From positions 1 to 30,765 of the forward strand of contig JBBHKE010002932.1 in the NCBI GenBank assembly GCA_037447655.1: DNA of 30,765 nucleotides, in the 5' to 3' direction. Shown here piece after piece: positions 9,168 through 19,685 of the stretch (position 1 is its first letter; each line of letters opens with the position of its first letter). The translations under genes were made by a program, and so were the position numbers. Source of the stretch: Zygnema cylindricum. Its lineage: Eukaryota > Streptophyta > Zygnematophyceae > Zygnematales > Zygnemataceae. A model generated the notes under the pieces. The model did no database searches, was not told the origin of the DNA, and saw nothing but the letters and a program-made list of their open reading frames with translations.

Positions 9168-10142
9168 TTACATCGGAATGCTTTGAAAGCTATACGGAGA
9201 ATCTTCGCTATAAACAAAGTTACAAGATTAAAGTTTCTTTTACATGGGAAAGTGCCCTTGCCTTATGTGTTTAACTGATCTTCTTTACCTGTAACTTTTT
9301 TGCTTGTAACTTAAAAACTTAGGGTACGGCCCATGTAGTTGTAACTTAACGAACTTACTTTGTATTTTAGCGCGGATCCGGCGGACCCGGATTTCAGGTG
9401 TCTCTATGTGTTTCCTCGAGATTGCTACATAAGGTTATGACGACTGTATACGTCAACAATACCCGTGACTACTGTCACCGTGTAAAATTTGTCTTGCCGC
9501 ACCTTATTTTTTCAAAACTTTTTGAAGCTTCGCAAGACACATCGTAATTTTGGAAACGATTTGGTATGCCGCATGTCATTGCGTGACATCGTAAACGTAC
9601 AACCTTGCAACCGTGGCTGTACGACATGCCTTTGCGTAAACCTCGCAAATTTTTCACCTTGGCAAGTTTTTCAACTTTGCGTGAAATGACACTGCAGCAT
9701 CGAGACCCCTGAAAAAATAAACCGTACAAGGTGTATGCGGACAAAAACGAACAGCCTGTACTTTTTTCAACCGTCAAAAACTTTTTAAAACTTTTCACAT
9801 GCGGGGATATATTTTCCTATTGGTGTATACGAATTTACTTAGCTTAAAACACATTGCCGATGTGTTTTCTGATAAGTTTGAAGATGACGTGACACTGGGT
9901 CGAAAAAACGCAAGACGACAACTTTTCGTACATCCTAAGGGTGAAGTTCCATCAAGCGAAAAGTGGTGTTTTTTACATAAATCCGCGACTCTCCGTACTA
10001 AATCGTATAGCCTATTTTGTTTTTGTAAGAAAAATAACATTACAGAGAATCTTGCCGATACTCTCCGAAGGTCTTGGAGGTAATACTGGCCGTCGGATGT
10101 TCATATGCGAGGAGTTCACTTCAATTTTCTCTGTTACACTCG

Positions 10143-10163
10143 ACCCACCTCGAGGAGGTGGGT
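10143..10163. repeat. Hairpin ACCCACCTC/GAGGTGGGT
   Basis: Nine-base arms, ACCCACCTC and GAGGTGGGT, are separated by 3 bases. The CACCTC...GAGGTG core resembles the palindromes at 7798 and 13082, so this may be a decayed relative of the second Harbinger-like family. Confidence 0.7.
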
Positions 10164-10249
10164 TGGCATATACAGAAAAAAAAAATTGCGACACGGTGGA
10201 CAATTAAGCTACGTGTCATGATGGAAAACCAACGAAAAATCTTAAGATT

Positions 10250-11240
10250 TGCACATGACACGCGGTTTCCAAAATACAACCGAAAATCAAAACGAAACTT
10301 CGTAACATTCCCTCGTCACGCTATTTTCGATAACTTTTGTTCGTCACACTATTTCTCTCAAAGGACTTTCGTTATGTTCGAAAACTGAAACCCTAAGAAA
10401 TGAGCTGGCGTACAGACTGGCGTATGCAAAATGTATAAAAGTTTTGTCGTATGATTACTTCGTACGCAGGTACATGGTACGCAAATCAAGATTTGAATTT
10501 AAGTTTGTCGGTGCTAAAAATGTGAAAGATATTCAATGTCGGATCGTAGCTTGCGTGGCGCCAGTCAATTTAGAACACGTGGCTTACAGACTTTACGTGA
10601 TGGAACTTCGACTCAGGGTACGTCCCCATGTAGGCGATACTTTGAAAAAATATTTTGGACTGTAGTGAAGTGTTCCGTACTACTTTGAAAAGCGTCCCTA
10701 TGTGCGAAAATGAAATCGGAACTTTGGAATGTGACGGGTGTAGATGTGGGTACAACTTGCGACGGTTGGAAACGACTACGAAACTTACTATGAATGATGA
10801 CGTACGCGATAAATACGACGGTTGTAAACATATACAATACACGCGGCAATTGGTGACGTCTCAAAAACTGACGACGGATGTTCACGTCTACAATAACAAA
10901 TGTTGTCACAACTCCCGCGACATCACGTGACATCGTAATGTTGACCGTGACATTGTAGACATCAGACCACATCAGACCATGAGTGTTACGGCTGTCACAC
11001 TCCTACCCTGCTACCGCTGTCCAACTGACTCCTCTCAGCCTGCGTATATTTACAAAACCAAGAAATTGTATATTTCGCAATTTCTTCCTTTTCCACACCT
11101 ACTTCAAAAATTTAATCTATTGCGGAGAAAAGGTAATCTGTTGCAGAAAAACTGCCAGGAAACCTTTTTGCTGAGACGTATTTACGAGTGCTTCATCGCA
11201 ATTTTTTACAAAAAAAAAAAAAACAACAATTTCAAGAGCT
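10250..11240. other. Repeat-derived spacer without a gene
   Basis: No coding region can be supported. It holds fragments similar to the Harbinger-like family, including a start-like TIR GGGTACGTCCCCATGTAG at 10616 and a GTCCCTATGTG block near 10697. It also has a short hairpin at 11060-11086 (AAGAAATTG ... CAATTTCTT). The ORFs here are short and overlap on both strands. Confidence 0.6.
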
Positions 11241-11246
11241 TTGCAT

Positions 11247-11319
11247 TGAGAGAGGGCGAGAGAGAGAGAGAGAGCGAGAGAGAGAGAGAGCGAGAGAGAG
11301 AGAGAGCGAGAGAGAGAGG

Positions 11320-11350
<31 letters not shown>

Positions 11351-11430
11351 CAAGTGGAAGGGTAAGACGGAGAAGAAGGCTAGGAACAGGAAGCGGGCAA
11401 GGGAGAGGGAGAGGGAGAGAGAGGAGCGCG
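11247..11430. repeat. GA microsatellite with GCGAGA interruptions
   Basis: A polypurine run in which (GA)n is broken at nearly regular 18-bp spacing by GCGA, giving a higher-order unit of roughly 18 bp. It fades into GGGAGAG-rich sequence to about 11430. Long Arg/Glu/Ser-type ORFs across it on both strands are low-complexity artefacts. Confidence 0.95.
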
Positions 11431-12810
11431 AGACATGGACGTTTGACTGCGCGGGAGTTTGAGTCGAATTCGAATGTGGTCGTGGAAATGTTCATTTGGG
11501 TTTTTGCCACGTGTGCAACCATTCCACGACTAGCTGTAACGTGTAGGAAGACACGTGTGAAACCGACACGCTGCCATCAAAACAATGTACGGAGCTTTTT
11601 TTATCTCTGTCGTACATAGCACAGTACAGTGTAACGGTAAATATACGGTACAACCACCGACCAGAGTGTCCGAAAAGTGTACAAACTTTATCGTTTTGTG
11701 CGAAACGTAACTTAATGTAAAATGTCAAATTAACAATTTCTGACTGTACTCATCGAAAGGACGAAACCCTAAAATTGTGCGAAATTTCGCCATTCTCGAC
11801 GAATGAGAGGGCGCGGTCGATTCTGCGGCTACAGTAATTTCCGAAAACTTTTTGCAAGCACGATTTTTGTAGTTTTCCGTACTTTACGTGTACTGGGGGG
11901 TTTCTGGTACGGCGTATCGGGAGGGGTGACGGTCAGAGGTCGCCAACGGTTAACCGAAATCGTAACCGACCGTTAACCGACCGCCCGCGTCGGATCCGGA
12001 ACGGATTCGGTTGCCAAATTTGAGGGGTCGGGCGGATTTGGGCGGGTGATTCACGAAAAAAAAAAATCGGTTACGGTCGGGCAAGCAAAAAACGAAAAAA
12101 ATTGAAGGTTTGTATTGTCCATACTATCTAAAATTATTGTACTTTGTACTCTTGGTATTGTGGAAGTACTTGACATCATTTTGTACTTTGTCAGGTATGG
12201 GCGGGTAAGGGTAGTCGCGAAAAATCGAGTTACGGTTAACTTTTATTTTCGTAAACGCGTTTTGGGTAACGGTTTACAATTTTGGAGCATGACATAACTC
12301 GGTCGGGCGTCGGGTACTCAGATTTTGAAAAAAAAAGCGGTCAGTTTTGTAAGAATATTGGGAGAATCGGCGGATTTGGTCGATATAGTATTATTTTGTT
12401 CGCGTTGTATTATATTTACGTTTCGCTTGGTTTAGTTCGAAGTTACGTTTCAGTTTACGTTTGGTTGAACTTTTGTTACGTTTGATTGATTACGTTTCAG
12501 TTGTATTTGCGGTATTATAGTTTCGTCGGTGTCGTTTGGTCCTGTACGGTAGTGTAACATTTTAGTGCGGCTACTTTGTGTTAAGTGCTAGTTCGTTGCA
12601 TGTCGTGAAGTTCGTGTCTTGTTAGGCGTGGCGTGAAATGTTCCGCGCGCCAATGTGTTTTGTACGGCGCACGTATGCATGTGGATTGCGGCGCCTTGTG
12701 TTTGGTTTCGTAGTGGGCTTTCGTGGCAGTTAGTTGTCGGTACCTTAGAAGGTATTTAGGGAACGACTTGTGGCAACCTTACATCATCAGTGGCAGTGAT
12801 CAGAGTTAGC
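11431..12810. other. Gene-free, CGG/CCG motif-rich repeat remnant
   Basis: No gene can be supported. Between 11940 and 12110 the motifs CGGTTAACC, CCGACCG, GGTCGGGCGG and CGGTTACGGTCGGG recur on both strands, like the subterminal repeats of a hAT-type element. No TIR or 8-bp duplication was found. The remainder (12110-12810) is GT-rich with many ACGTTT and GTACTTTGT repeats and is unassigned. Confidence 0.45.
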
Positions 12811-12813
12811 AAT

Positions 12814-12849
12814 CTGAGTGAGTGAGTGAGTGAGTGAGTGTATGAGTGA
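12814..12849. repeat. TGAG microsatellite
   Basis: About six perfect TGAG units and then a slightly degenerate TATGAGTGAG. It ends exactly at the left border of the next Harbinger-like element, so slippage here may have altered that element's target-site duplication. Confidence 0.95.
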
Positions 12850-13801
12850 GGGCACTTTCCCATGTGCTAAAATTACAGTTATTTTCTGTCGTTTTCCTTT
12901 GTAACTTGGAAAAAAAGGAAAAAATCTGCAACCGTACCAAAAAATTCAAATTACCACCGTACAAGTTGCGTTCCATTAAAACTTTAGTTGTACCGCAGTT
13001 TGTCGTCTATCGCGATGTAGTTTATCGTTTACGGAGTTTCGACCCACTTTCGCGTCCTTCCTTATCATCTTCAAACTTTAATAAAATCACCGCGCGAGGT
13101 GATTTTAAATAAAGTTCCACGACGTGGGCGATTATACATATGATTTCGCACGCGTCAGAGGTTTTTGACAAAATTTTCCTCAAAAAATAAATCCACTGCA
13201 TGTTTACAGCCTGTACGTACTTTTTTCCGTGCACCTTTTTCCGTACAGAGGCAGTGGAGGGATCTCGACCAACGGACGCCATTTCGCAAAAGCGAAGTCC
13301 GTGAAAGCGCCTCTCTCTCTCTCCCTCTCCCTCTAACGCGTATATCTCACAATTCTTGCAATGAAAAAAAGCAAGAAAGATATCAAATGAAAGATCTCTA
13401 AAAAATATTTATTTTGGTTGTCTTTTAGCTTATTTTGATGGCAAGTACAGTGAGAACGGACAATAAAACAAAATCGGAAAACCATGGCGGAATGTTTTAG
13501 ATTTAGTGACGTCGACGCTATCATAAGTGAGCGTGACGTCAATATGTCACAAACCCTAAACATCTACAATGTCACAAGTAGATAGACGTCTACAAACGTC
13601 ACTATTTTGTTAACGTCAACAATTGTCGCGAGCTTTGTAGTCGTCTACAAACCGTCACAAATTTCACCCACGTCTACATCCGTCACGATCTAAAGTAACG
13701 ATTTGATTTTTTTACCTACGAATGCTCTGAAAGTAGTACGGAGAATCTTCGCTAAAAACAAAGTTACAAGACTAAAGTTTCGGCTACATGGGAAATTGCC
13801 C
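12850..13801. mobile_element. PIF/Harbinger-like element 6 (second family)
   Basis: The ends are GGGCACTTTCCCATGT (12850) and, complemented, GGGCAATTTCCCATGT (13786-13801), a 16-bp TIR with one mismatch. The right flank is TTA (13802-13804). The left flank is TGA, inside a TGAG microsatellite. It is a 952-bp uninterrupted relative of element 3 and shares with it the palindrome, the CT microsatellite (about 13311-13332) and AAACCCTAAA (13551). It is non-autonomous, and its right end lies about 255 bp upstream of the zinc-finger gene's start codon. Confidence 0.75.
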
Positions 13802-13954
13802 TTAGCCGCATGGGGCCATACCCTTATTCTTGCCACTGTGCCAGACTTCAAGTGAACATTTTACATAAACTGCTCTAAATGCTTTTAATTGTAAATTTAG
13901 GTTGAACCGAACTAGTTAGGGAGGGATTCAAGTGTATTACAAGTCATTACTGTT

Positions 13955-14042
13955 GCAAGTTACAAGCAGAACTTGTGAGAGTTTTATAGATTTATTAAGC
14001 AAGTTATAAACACATCTTGTACGAGTTGTAGAGATTTGTTAA
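13955..14042 (+). repeat. 44-bp tandem duplication just upstream of the start codon
   Basis: Two adjacent 44-bp units, 13955-13998 and 13999-14042, both begin GCAAGTTA and end with GATTTATTAA or GATTTGTTAA. They differ at about a dozen positions. They end 14 bp before the ATG at 14057, so they probably lie in the 5' UTR or core promoter of the zinc-finger gene. Confidence 0.85.
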
Positions 14043-14056
14043 GCAAGGGAAATAAT

Positions 14057-17000
14057 ATGGACGCAAGCAAAGGTAGAAGTAAAGCGGCTCTTCGGTCTCT
14101 TATGAAAGATGCTGTTACAAGGAAGGAGAAAAAGATTGATTCACCCCTTGTCCGGTGAGCATATAATCTTGTCTTCATTTTTGCCTCCCCAGTTTTGTGG
14201 TCTTTTGTGTTTATTCTGTTTTTTCAATTTCCTTTTTCTTTCCTTCCATTATTCTTAGCCGCATTGTCATGAATCGTGTGTTATTTGGTGACTATCCATC
14301 AATTTGAAACTTTTAAAACATTTTATTTTTATGTAGTTGTTTAACAAGCAACTGAATTGTATTTTATATTCTGTCAGTGGTAGGTGTTTTAGTTTTTAAA
14401 ATGTATGGAGGCTTTTAGAAAAACATGCGTTGTTGATGTTTGAATGTCCATCCCCTCGAACTCAGTCTTGGTTCATTATTTAATTTCTATCAGTCAGAAA
14501 TTGAATTTTTAGTCACCAATTTCTAGGATTTGAACTCTTGTTGTGAATGTCTTCAAAAAAATTGCACACTGTGGACATAATAAGAAATATAACGAAGGCC
14601 TGGCGTTAAATGAAATGTAACATTTTTGACCAATCGAACAAATATTTGATTGATTTATTATTTTTTGTACTTTTGTGCACCACTGTTATTGATCTTATTA
14701 AATTCAGGCTCTGATTATTTTCAGTCCAAGGGGTTGGACATTAATGTAGCTTTAAGTTGCTACAAGAACTTTTTACCTGTTATGATAACCTTTTAAGTTA
14801 TTACAAAAATTTCTCATTTTTTTAACTGTTTTAATATGTTGTGCTTTGCACAGATACAACGATATTGGACAAGCTGTATGCAAAATTTGCAACATTGTGA
14901 TAAAATCAGAGGCCTTATGGACTGCTCATCTTGTCAGCAAGGCTCACAAAGAGGTAACTTCCTCCTCTCCTCCCTTTCCTTCCTCTCCTCTCCTCTCCCC
15001 TCCCTCTCCTCTCTCCTCCCTCTTCCCGACCTCCCCATCTCTTTGGCTCTAGCGCAATGACGTCACATTCTCACAAATTCATCTTTTTCTTTTATTCCTC
15101 TTGGGTGAAGAGATTTGGGGTGCATCTATGACTGAGTTTATGGCTGTCTGTCGTCTCTCGTGGAGTGTTTGAAAAGAAAGTGTAAAGAATTCTTTACCTG
15201 TCTGTCTTTCAATTTCTCTTTTTAAAAAGGAGCTTGTTTGAAAAGACGGGTCATTTTTGTTCCCCTTTTGTCAAACCTGCTTTCCATTCTGCAGGGATTT
15301 GTGTTGTTGATTGAGGTTTTTTTTGTGTATAACAGGTCATAGCTTGAATTGCAGTGAGTGTATGGCGTATATTCGATAAAAATTAAATAAATACTTAGGA
15401 GGTTTTTAGTTTCCTTGGTATGTGAAATTAACCTACAATTCTATTTTACGATCTCAACAAGGCTCAATCCCCACTGCCCATTGCTAAGACTAATTAGTAT
15501 TAAAGCGAATTTAGTTTCAATAACGCTAAGTTAGGGCAGATGAACGTGGCTGATTTGTCCACTCCCTTCAATAGTATTGTTAACACGTTTTTCTGATTTT
15601 TTGCCAAATCGGCCACAGCCAAATTAGTTATTTACAGTCAATAGCAATAGCACAGAAGTTGTTTTTGAGTCTCCTTCTCTGACCATGAGTCTATCCTCTC
15701 GCTCCCTTGCCTTTACCATGGATCTATCCTCTCCCCCCTTCGCCCTTGGTCTACCCTCTTGCCCTTACCATTAGTCTATCATCTCTCGCCCTTCCCCTGA
15801 CTATTGGTCTATCCTCTCCCTCGCTTGCCCTTACCATTGATCTCTTCTCAAACCCTAAAAGCCCTTACCATTGGTTATCCTCTCTACCCCCCCTCCCTCT
15901 TTGCAGACATCTGATGGGGCCCAGCTCTGGAGCCGCAGGCTGTGGAAGATTTCAAAAGGCGGTCAAAAGTATCAACAACAAGTGTTGTTAAACAACCGAT
16001 GGAGGGTTCGAAGGAATCCGTTACGAAAAGAGTTGTTTTGAGAGAGGAATCGCAGCAAGATGTTAGTATTGGTCGAACGGCTTCAGTTTTGCCGGAAGGA
16101 TTTTTCGATACTCCACCGGCCAAGCAGCCTCGGACAGGTAAAAAGTGTGTCTTTGTCGTCAACTTCACGTCCAATAATATTCATGGTACTATGAACAATG
16201 CTGGCATATACTGGTTTTTTTTAGTAAATGTATTGATCCATGATTTGAATACAGAAACAATGTTCTGGGAGATTTGTGTCCATGTTTTTCACTCTGCAAA
16301 TCCATTTGTCCTTCTTGTTAAATGCATTTAACAGAAAAAACAAGGGTGTTTTTGGGGTACAGATACAAAAACAAATGCGGTACAGATTAACAGAGCTGTC
16401 TCTGAGGCAGTCTCCACACAGCCTCGTGTTCTTTCGGAAACGAAAACAAGAACAATTTCTAGCAATGTATCTGAGGGCCCTTCAGAAACCACAAGCGCTG
16501 GGAAAGGCTCATTGCCCGAGGGTTTTTTCGATAGCAAAGTAGCGGATCACAAAGCTCGAGGTGTGGAATTACCAAAACTTGATATCAAGTAAGTTTGAAT
16601 CCCATTTTTATGAGCGGGAGAGGGAGAGAGAGTGAGAGAAGGGGAGAGGGAGAGAGGGGGAGGGGGATAAAGGGAGAAGGGGATAAAGGGAGAGGAAGAG
16701 AGGGAGAGAGGGAGAGGGGGAGAAAGGGTGAGTGGGAGAGGGGGAAAGAGGGAGAGGACGAGAGGAGATTGTTGGCGGCTACTCTTTTTAATGTTACAAG
16801 TCCAAACTGCACGAAGTATGGTCTGCCGCTTTTTGTCGCCTGCACAAAATACTTGTCCCATAATTGTGTGGAATTGGAGCACAAAAACGTAGGGCATTTC
16901 TTTTTTATTCATGGGTAAGTGTAGTCTTACCGAATTATTTAGTGCAATCACCCTGATATCATGCAATTTGATATTCACACAGTATTAAATTAGCGCAGTA

Positions 17001-19104
17001 TGGCCGTAGTGTCTTTTACTTGTACCTTTGTACTTTTGTACTTCTGTAGTTCTGTACAATTCATTGACACCTTGGATTTCCTGTAAAAACTAGTTAGCCT
17101 GGTCTTTAAATGGTTTGGGCACAGAAACCAGATCTGTTTAATGTTTTAGGCATAATTTAGGTTATCAAAAGTTATTTTTTCTTGTGTTGATGGCCTAAGC
17201 CCAGCTGTTGTACATTTTTTAGGTCGAATAGTAAGAAGAGAAAATGTCACTGTAAGTAATAAAAATGGTATAAACTCTAAAAATGACGTCCACATGGATA
17301 AATAAGGCTGGGAAACGTACGCAAGTGGTAATTAAGTTATGTAAATTTAGTAGATACATGTAAGTTTGCATGTAAGATTGTTTGTACCTTTCCCATGTGC
17401 ATTGATTAAGCCCTATATAATTGCAGGTCCCGTATAAGCTAAACATGGCAGTTTAACCTGGAAAGAGTTTGGTGCTAAATGTTCGTCCTTTCAGCTCTTA
17501 AATAAAGTTTGGTTTTGTCCATAGGAATTTTGAAAATCATAAGCTCCGTTAGTGATGGTAGGTGTAGTTTGGATCCACAATTGTCTTCACATAAACTCGC
17601 GCAAAGGATTTTTAGGTGCATGACAGGAGTTTTGAACTGGTGCGCACCTGACTGATTCTGGCCGTGGAAAACCACAATGGATGATGCAAAGTATATTTAG
17701 TTTGTATGGTACTAAACCCTTGCTTAGAGAGAACAGAAAGAATTCTGTTGTATCACTTACAGCTTTGACTGTACAAAATCCTCGATCAGAAAAACCAGTG
17801 CTGACAACAGTTAGTGTGTAAATAATATTTGTGAGCTGTTTACATTTCTCCAAGTTCTCTTGTTAAGGCCAATGCTAATACAGCAACCTCAACACAAAAT
17901 CCACGTGAGTTTCAGTTTATGACTTACATTCCTTTGATTTGTTAGTGATCCGGAAAGATATGGAGCAAGTTATTGTTGTGTATTAGTCGTAGTCTGTGAC
18001 CCTCTTGTTGTTTTGATATGGATAATGATTAACACTAACCGTGTTAATGCATTGTTTGTTTCACATTGACTGGTAATTTTGCCGATTTTTATCAATCCAC
18101 ATCAATAATACTTAGTATGGACCATATTAACAACAAACCTTAAAATGAGCCTCAGAAATCGCTGACTCGGCATGCACAATTTAGGATGAAAAATTTGCCA
18201 AATTATTTTTTCAGAGCATGTCCTTATACTAAACATTGTAGTGGTCATATGTTTGTTTGACTATTTTTTGGCAGAGAAGAATTGAAAGAATTTCAGATGG
18301 CAGTTAATGAGGAGCTTGAAGAAGTTGATATCCGACAGCAAGAAGATGAGGTAATCTAATGGGATTTTTTCGTTTAATTTTGTTTCACCTCTTCATAACA
18401 GAAGATGCATCCTTGAACTTTTTTTCTTTTTTTAATGACGAGCCATGGAACAGGTTGTGTGTAAGACTACACTTCATTCAAAAATGATGTTGATACTACA
18501 ATCTCATTGACGTTCTTGTTTTTTTTTACCCATGGGATGGTATATCTCAGAATTGATAGAGTTGTTTATGTCTTTTTTCGTTTTTTTTTTTTTTTCAATG
18601 GACAGGCTGATGCTGCTGATGAGCGAGAAATGCGGGAAGCTCTAACACAAAGGTGCATTTTTCTTCTCTTTTTCTTATCTTTGTCCCAGATACCTTGTGT
18701 TTCTAGATGGAGAGGGAGAGGGAGGAGAGTGAGAGGGAGAGCAAGGAGGAGAGGGAGAAGGAGAGAGAGAGGGAGAAGGAGAGGGAGAAGGAAAGGAGCA
18801 GGAGAGGGTGAGGGCGGGGCATGAAGAGCTCTTGTATTTCTGAAGGAAACTACAAAAAAGTGTTCTGGTGGAAACTAACTACGTAGTGAATTTTCTTGTG
18901 AGAGTCAGGTCATTATTGGAACGAGTTGAGGCTCTTCGAAGTAAAAAGGAGGAGAGAGCTGCAGCACTTGCCCAAGCCAAGAAAATGGAAGGAGAAGGTT
19001 CCGCAAAGGAAGCTGAGGTAGAAAATGAGGAAGAAGACGAAGAAGAAGACGATGACGATGATGGGGTGTTCGGTCTTCTAGACTGGCGAGCAAAGCATTT
19101 TTGA
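14057..19104 (+). CDS. ZNF830: ZNF830-type C2H2 zinc-finger protein, seven exons, 313 aa
   Basis: Exons: 14057-14154, 14854-14953, 15939-16137, 16363-16588, 18275-18350, 18606-18652, 18909-19104. All introns are GT-AG and the phases join without a stop (942 nt). Residues 1-33 are basic. Residues 42-64 form a single finger C-X2-C-X12-H-X5-H (C42, C45, H58, H64). LPEGFFD occurs twice, at 117-123 and 183-189. Residues 208-275 are a charged helical or coiled-coil region (KEFQMAVNEELEEVDIRQQE). An acidic run follows, and the C-terminus is DWRAKHF. This order (one finger, LPxxFFD motifs, coiled coil, DWRxK tail) matches the ZNF830/CCDC16 family. Its animal member is nuclear and belongs to the XAB2/Aquarius intron-binding complex of the spliceosome. 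A role in splicing or genome maintenance in this plant is inferred. The acceptor at 15938 was chosen over TTTGCAG at 15906 because only it keeps the frame. Confidence 0.88.
14960..15045 (+). repeat. Polypyrimidine tract at start of intron 2
   Basis: An almost unbroken C/T run (CTCCTCTCC, CCCTCCCTC and similar), beginning a few bases after the donor site. On the RNA it is CU-rich. It can bind PTB-like proteins or pair with the GA-rich tracts in introns 4 and 6. Confidence 0.9.
15665..15905 (+). repeat. Degenerate pyrimidine-rich minisatellite in intron 2
   Basis: An irregular unit of about 25-45 bp recurs roughly six times, each with CTTACCATT or a variant, then GGTCTATCCTCTC and a CT-rich tail. 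It runs almost to the exon 3 acceptor and supplies a very long polypyrimidine stretch there. It includes one AAACCCTAAAA at 15850. Confidence 0.8.
16611..16772 (+). repeat. Polypurine tract at start of intron 4
   Basis: GGGAGAGGGAGAGAG-type sequence of about 160 bp, nearly all A/G, includes the repeated unit GGGATAAAGGGAGAAG. It starts about 20 bp after the intron 4 donor. It is broadly complementary to the CU tracts of intron 2, which lie on the other side of exons 3 and 4. Confidence 0.95.
16780..18270 (+). other. Remainder of intron 4, nothing recognisable
   Basis: AT-rich intron sequence of about 1.5 kb with no exon-like block, no transposon ends that I can see and no RNA gene. The short antisense ORFs at 17219-17853 have no family features. 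Confidence 0.6.
18707..18815 (+). repeat. Polypurine tract in intron 6
   Basis: GAGAGGGAGAGGGAGGAGAG-like sequence of about 100 bp inside a 256-bp intron, ending about 95 bp before the exon 7 acceptor. It is a second GA-rich tract on the sense strand of this gene. Confidence 0.95.
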
Positions 19105-19680
19105 CATTATTTTCTGGGACTTAGGATGTATACAAAATTCTATAGACGAGCTGTTGAAAATGGAAATTTGTGGTGTGGCTTTCCATTAACAAATGCAATT
19201 AATTGACAGTAGAAATGAGATTTTTGGGTTAAACGTGCATTTTGCCAATCATATTGAATGACAAATTTTATATGTATTGTGGTTGAAGTTTTGTCAAGAG
19301 TGAAAGAAAACAAAACAAATGAAGACGGGTATTTGTCATGTTATTAGAGGTTGTACATGTATGTTGAATTTCTTAAAATAGAAGGCTTGTCTTGTAAGTA
19401 TATGTGCGTTACACGTGCCCTTCTTCGCCGAAAATCCTTGTAAACATATTGGAAGAATGTATGGTCTATGCCTTTTTTTAGGGTTTCTCTGATTAAGGCC
19501 ATTAACTCCGGTTATAACGTACATACGACTACCATGTAGGGAATTTTTGAAAATGAAAATGACTGTAAATAACAATTGAATAAGGACAAAGATTGATACA
19601 TATTATAACGACAAGTGTGGTCCTGTGCATCCAATAGTCAAAACATTGAAAAAAAACGGTGCCTCAATGCAGGATGAACA
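19105..19680 (+). other. 3' flank of the zinc-finger gene
   Basis: AT-rich, presumably holding the 3' UTR. I saw no canonical AATAAA within about 500 bp of the stop; AATGAA- and AATAAG-like variants exist. No gene or repeat family is recognised. Confidence 0.5.
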
Positions 19681-19685
19681 TGAAT

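Larger units (their letters stand above)
7565..9257. mobile_element. PIF/Harbinger-like element 3 (second family, outer)
   Basis: The left end GGAAACTTTCCCATGT (7565) and the right end, complement GGGCACTTTCCCATGT (9242-9257), form a 16-bp TIR with two mismatches. Flanks are TTA (7562-7564) and TTG (9258-9260), one base off a perfect duplication. The body aligns well with 12850-13801 except for one extra block, 8482-9167, which is a separate nested element. It carries a 26-bp palindrome (7798-7823), a CT microsatellite near 8037-8059 and a telomere-box motif at 8287. No transposase is seen. Confidence 0.75.
9322..13823. mobile_element. Possible large PIF/Harbinger-like element 5
   Basis: The left end GGGTACGGCCCATGTAG (9322) follows TTA (9319-9321). 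The first ~90 bp match the right arm of element 1 read backwards and the start of element 4. The best right partner is 13805-13823, whose complement reads GGGTATGGCCCCATGCGG and which is followed by TTA (13824-13826). If correct, this is a 4.5-kb element containing the 12850-13801 copy. Homology to the 0.7-kb family is clear only to about 9950. A second start-like TIR occurs at 10616. The pairing is therefore uncertain, and no transposase is readable. Confidence 0.4.

Noticed and set aside
6127-9186. Numerous Phe/Lys-rich ORFs of 60-150 codons
   Set aside because: They occur on both strands in AT-rich non-autonomous transposons, with no transposase motifs.
11188-11619. Arg/Glu-rich ORFs on both strands across the GA array
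   Set aside because: They are direct translations of (GA)n and GGGAGA repeats, equally open on both strands, with no coding signal.
15665-15905. CRISPR-like array of spaced repeats
   Set aside because: Degenerate pyrimidine-rich minisatellite in a plant intron, with irregular unit length.
15901-15938. Upstream acceptor TTTGCAG (15906) for exon 3
   Set aside because: It would add 32 nt and destroy the frame carrying the family motifs; the acceptor ending at 15938 keeps it.
16547-16978. Leu/Ser/Pro-rich antisense ORF and Arg/Glu-rich sense ORF in intron 4
   Set aside because: Low-complexity readings of the polypurine tract inside a well-supported intron.
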